Assembly: GCA_946623365.1 (NCBI GenBank)
Contig: CAMORE010000042.1
Span: 1 to 15,075, forward strand
DNA from: an uncultured Acinetobacter sp.
GTDB taxonomy: Bacteria; Cyanobacteriota; Vampirovibrionia; Gastranaerophilales; Gastranaerophilaceae
Reading direction: 5' to 3'
Length of the DNA: 15,075 bases
Below are positions 13,676-15,075 of this stretch, piece after piece. The notes below the pieces were generated by a model, which searched no databases, was not told the origin of the DNA, and worked only from the letters and a program-made list of their open reading frames with translations. Both the position numbers and the translations under genes were made by a program. Position 1 is the stretch's first letter. Every line of letters begins with the position of its first letter.

Positions 13676-13700
13676 AAAAATATAACAACCTCTTTTTACA

Positions 13701-13706
13701 ATTATA
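13701..13706 (-). promoter_or_regulatory. -10 box of the HTH gene (13352-13675)
   Basis: A perfect TATAAT on the minus strand would start transcription near 13694, between the two candidate ATG codons. It therefore supports the downstream start. The -35 region (TTTAAT at 17-bp spacing) is poor. Confidence 0.35.
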
Positions 13707-13759
13707 AAATCATAATTTAAACAATTAAACATAATCTCATGTACTAAAAATCTTATTTA

Positions 13760-13768
13760 TGATATAAT
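13760..13768 (+). promoter_or_regulatory. Extended -10 promoter of the polysaccharide cluster
   Basis: TGATATAAT is an extended -10 with a perfect TATAAT (13763-13768). The -35 region is weak. The transcript would begin near 13775. CTATATC (13774-13780) can then pair with GATATAG (13792-13798), touching the TAGGAG Shine-Dalgarno before the ATG at 13807. Confidence 0.45.
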
Positions 13769-13806
13769 ATTTACTATATCGATAGACATATGATATAGGA
13801 GTTCTT

Positions 13807-14574
13807 ATGAATAATGATACTGTTACGGTTGTTATACCGACATTACAAAAAAATAAGGCAGTTCTATACAACCTTATAGATATATTGTCCGAAGATAATA
13901 CCGTTGAAGAAATTATAGTTATCGATAATTCTCTGGAAGGAATTGAATTACACAATCCTAAATTAAATATAATTACTCCAAATACGAATATGTATGTAAA
14001 CCCCAGTTGGAATATGGGCGTTAAGATGGCAAAAAGCAAAATAGTTGCATTATTTAATGATGATATCTCAATACCTAAAAGTTTTTGCAGTAATATAATT
14101 CAGCAAATGAAACCTGATATGGGAATTATCGGAATCAGTTCTGATTCCATTCTGGCGATAGATGACTTTAGCGGCAATCCTCAAAACACAAATCCGGTAG
14201 TTATAAGAACTAACTATATGGATAATTATTACGGAATAGCATTATTTTTCTACAAACAAATATATATACAAATTCCTGATGAGATGAAAATTGTTTATGG
14301 TGATGTTTGGTTATTCAATAATTTACAAAAATCCGGCAAGCAGAACTACAAAATTACAAACCAAATTTTATATCATATAGGCAGCCTTTCTTCCGGTGAT
14401 AAAAAATATAACAAAATTTGTAAAAACGATGCAAAAATATTTAAAAAGCTGTATGTAAAATGGTATCACAGGATTTTTTCAAAGGAAGAAACTTGGTACG
14501 GTTGGAAATTTCGGATTTTAGGAATTACATTTGTAATAAAAAAGAAAAATACACGAAGGTATTGTAATGAGTAA
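13807..14574 (+). CDS. GT-A fold (family 2-like) glycosyltransferase
   Basis: This 255-aa protein probably transfers a sugar from a nucleotide-sugar donor during surface polysaccharide assembly. The N-terminal strand VTVVIPTLQKN, then VEEIIVIDNS, the WNMGVKMAKSKIVALFNDD segment and the Asn84-Asp85-Asp86 'NDD' metal-binding motif are typical of the GT-A/GT2 superfamily. The middle part (GDVWLFNNLQKSGKQNYKI) resembles the acceptor-side region. The C-terminus is basic (FVIKKKNTRRYCNE) and may bind membrane or lipid acceptor. The usual GT2 ED-x-D catalytic spacing is not obvious, so the catalytic base is uncertain. TAGGAG precedes the ATG. Its last 8 bases overlap the next gene, implying coupled translation. 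Donor and acceptor cannot be named. Confidence 0.78.
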   Translation: MNNDTVTVVIPTLQKNKAVLYNLIDILSEDNTVEEIIVIDNSLEGIELHNPKLNIITPNTNMYVNPSWNMGVKMAKSKIVALFNDDISIPKSFCSNIIQQMKPDMGIIGISSDSILAIDDFSGNPQNTNPVVIRTNYMDNYYGIALFFYKQIYIQIPDEMKIVYGDVWLFNNLQKSGKQNYKITNQILYHIGSLSSGDKKYNKICKNDAKIFKKLYVKWYHRIFSKEETWYGWKFRILGITFVIKKKNTRRYCNE

Positions 14575-15075
14575 AATTGCTGTATTTGCACATTTTGACA
14601 AAGAAAATAAAATTAAAAATTATGTTGTATATTATTTAAGTGAATTAAGCAAAATTGCTGATAAAATTATCTTTGTATCTGATTGCGAAATAAACGATTC
14701 TGAATTATCAAAAATAAGAAATTTCGTAATACATTCTTTAGCTCACAAACATGGCGAATATGATTTCGGTTCATACAAAAGAGGATTTATTTATGCAAAA
14801 GAAAGTAACTTACTTGATGACTGTGATGAATTAATTTTTTCTAATGATAGCTGTTATGCACCTCTCTATTCATTTTCTCAGTTGTGGGAAAGTTATGCAT
14901 CAAAAGCAGATTTTTGGGGTGTTAATATCAATGATAAACTTATTCCGCTTCATGTTCAAAGTTTTTTTATTGTTTTTAAACCAAAAGTATTTTTATCAAA
15001 TTGTTTTAATAACTTTATAATGAATGTAAAAAAGGAAAAAACAAAAAAGGATATTATAGAAAAATATGAAGTTGG
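14567..15075 (+). CDS. RgpF-like rhamnan synthesis protein, 3' end beyond the window
   Basis: The reading frame is open from ATG 14567 to the window edge (169 complete codons, no stop). It begins MSKIAVFAHFDKENKIKNYV and contains HGEYDFGSYKRG (62-73), DELIFSNDSCYAPL (87-100), ADFWGVN (114-120) and HVQSFFIVFKPKVF (129-142). These are hallmarks of the rhamnan synthesis F (RgpF) family, found in rhamnose-containing cell-wall and O-antigen type polysaccharide clusters. GAAGG lies 7 nt before the ATG. It overlaps the preceding glycosyltransferase gene by 8 bp, so the two form one transcription unit. Full RgpF proteins are much longer, so most of the gene lies outside. Confidence 0.85.
   Translation, partial: MSKIAVFAHFDKENKIKNYVVYYLSELSKIADKIIFVSDCEINDSELSKIRNFVIHSLAHKHGEYDFGSYKRGFIYAKESNLLDDCDELIFSNDSCYAPLYSFSQLWESYASKADFWGVNINDKLIPLHVQSFFIVFKPKVFLSNCFNNFIMNVKKEKTKKDIIEKYEV

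Noticed and set aside
13676..13732. Upstream start for the HTH gene at 13352, adding 19 residues
   Set aside because: The extension is not typical of the family, and the best -10 (13701-13706) would begin the transcript inside it. A Shine-Dalgarno-like AGAGG lies between the two starts.

Overview
The window looks like a low-GC, fermentative bacterium from the non-photosynthetic cyanobacterial lineage (Melainabacteria/Vampirovibrionia, probably Gastranaerophilales). This is an inference, resting mainly on the ATP synthase gamma subunit. Its start, its 'REVK' segment and its tail ('GANSV') resemble cyanobacterial gamma subunits. It also ends its cluster, with no beta or epsilon gene after it, as in the split atp operons of cyanobacteria. 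The NAD-linked [FeFe]-hydrogenase operon fits an anaerobic gut lifestyle.

Layout. Positions 1-345 are a gene-free stretch of several palindromic repeats that leads into atpG (346-1260). The convergent gene mfd follows (1287-4649, minus). A short divergent region separates mfd from pnp (4848-6992). Positions 6993-7384 hold a terminator-like hairpin, a GC-rich 15-bp hairpin and more dispersed repeats. Next is a small divergent regulatory module: an HTH protein (7385-7603, minus) and a 66-aa orphan (7760-7960, plus) whose promoters overlap at their -35 boxes. The three-gene hydrogenase operon (hydC-, hydB- and hydA-like, 8137-12425) has a clear promoter with a Rex-like dyad on it and a strong terminator-like hairpin after it. 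From 12.5 kb the window is accessory in character: an HTH protein divergent from a tiny HAD phosphatase around a perfect 12-bp dyad, another HTH protein, and the start of a surface-polysaccharide cluster (a GT-A-like glycosyltransferase overlapping an RgpF-like gene cut by the window end).

How the genes work together. HydC, HydB and HydA carry a complete set of NAD(H)-to-H-cluster electron-transfer sites and should form one soluble, NADH-linked, possibly electron-bifurcating complex. PNPase and Mfd are housekeeping enzymes of RNA decay and transcription-coupled repair. Three XRE-like regulators lie within about 6.5 kb, each divergent from its upstream neighbour.

Most notable observations. 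(i) An inverted array of about 8-bp units lies between a consensus Shine-Dalgarno and the atpG start; if folded, it would leave an 8-nt spacing. (ii) The same kind of array lies between hydB and hydA. (iii) The hydrogenase promoter carries a Rex-like dyad plus a second half-site 30 bp away. (iv) Several minus-strand genes have a -10 box 6-8 nt before the ATG and no Shine-Dalgarno, which suggests leaderless transcripts. No tRNA, rRNA, CRISPR array or intact transposase was seen.
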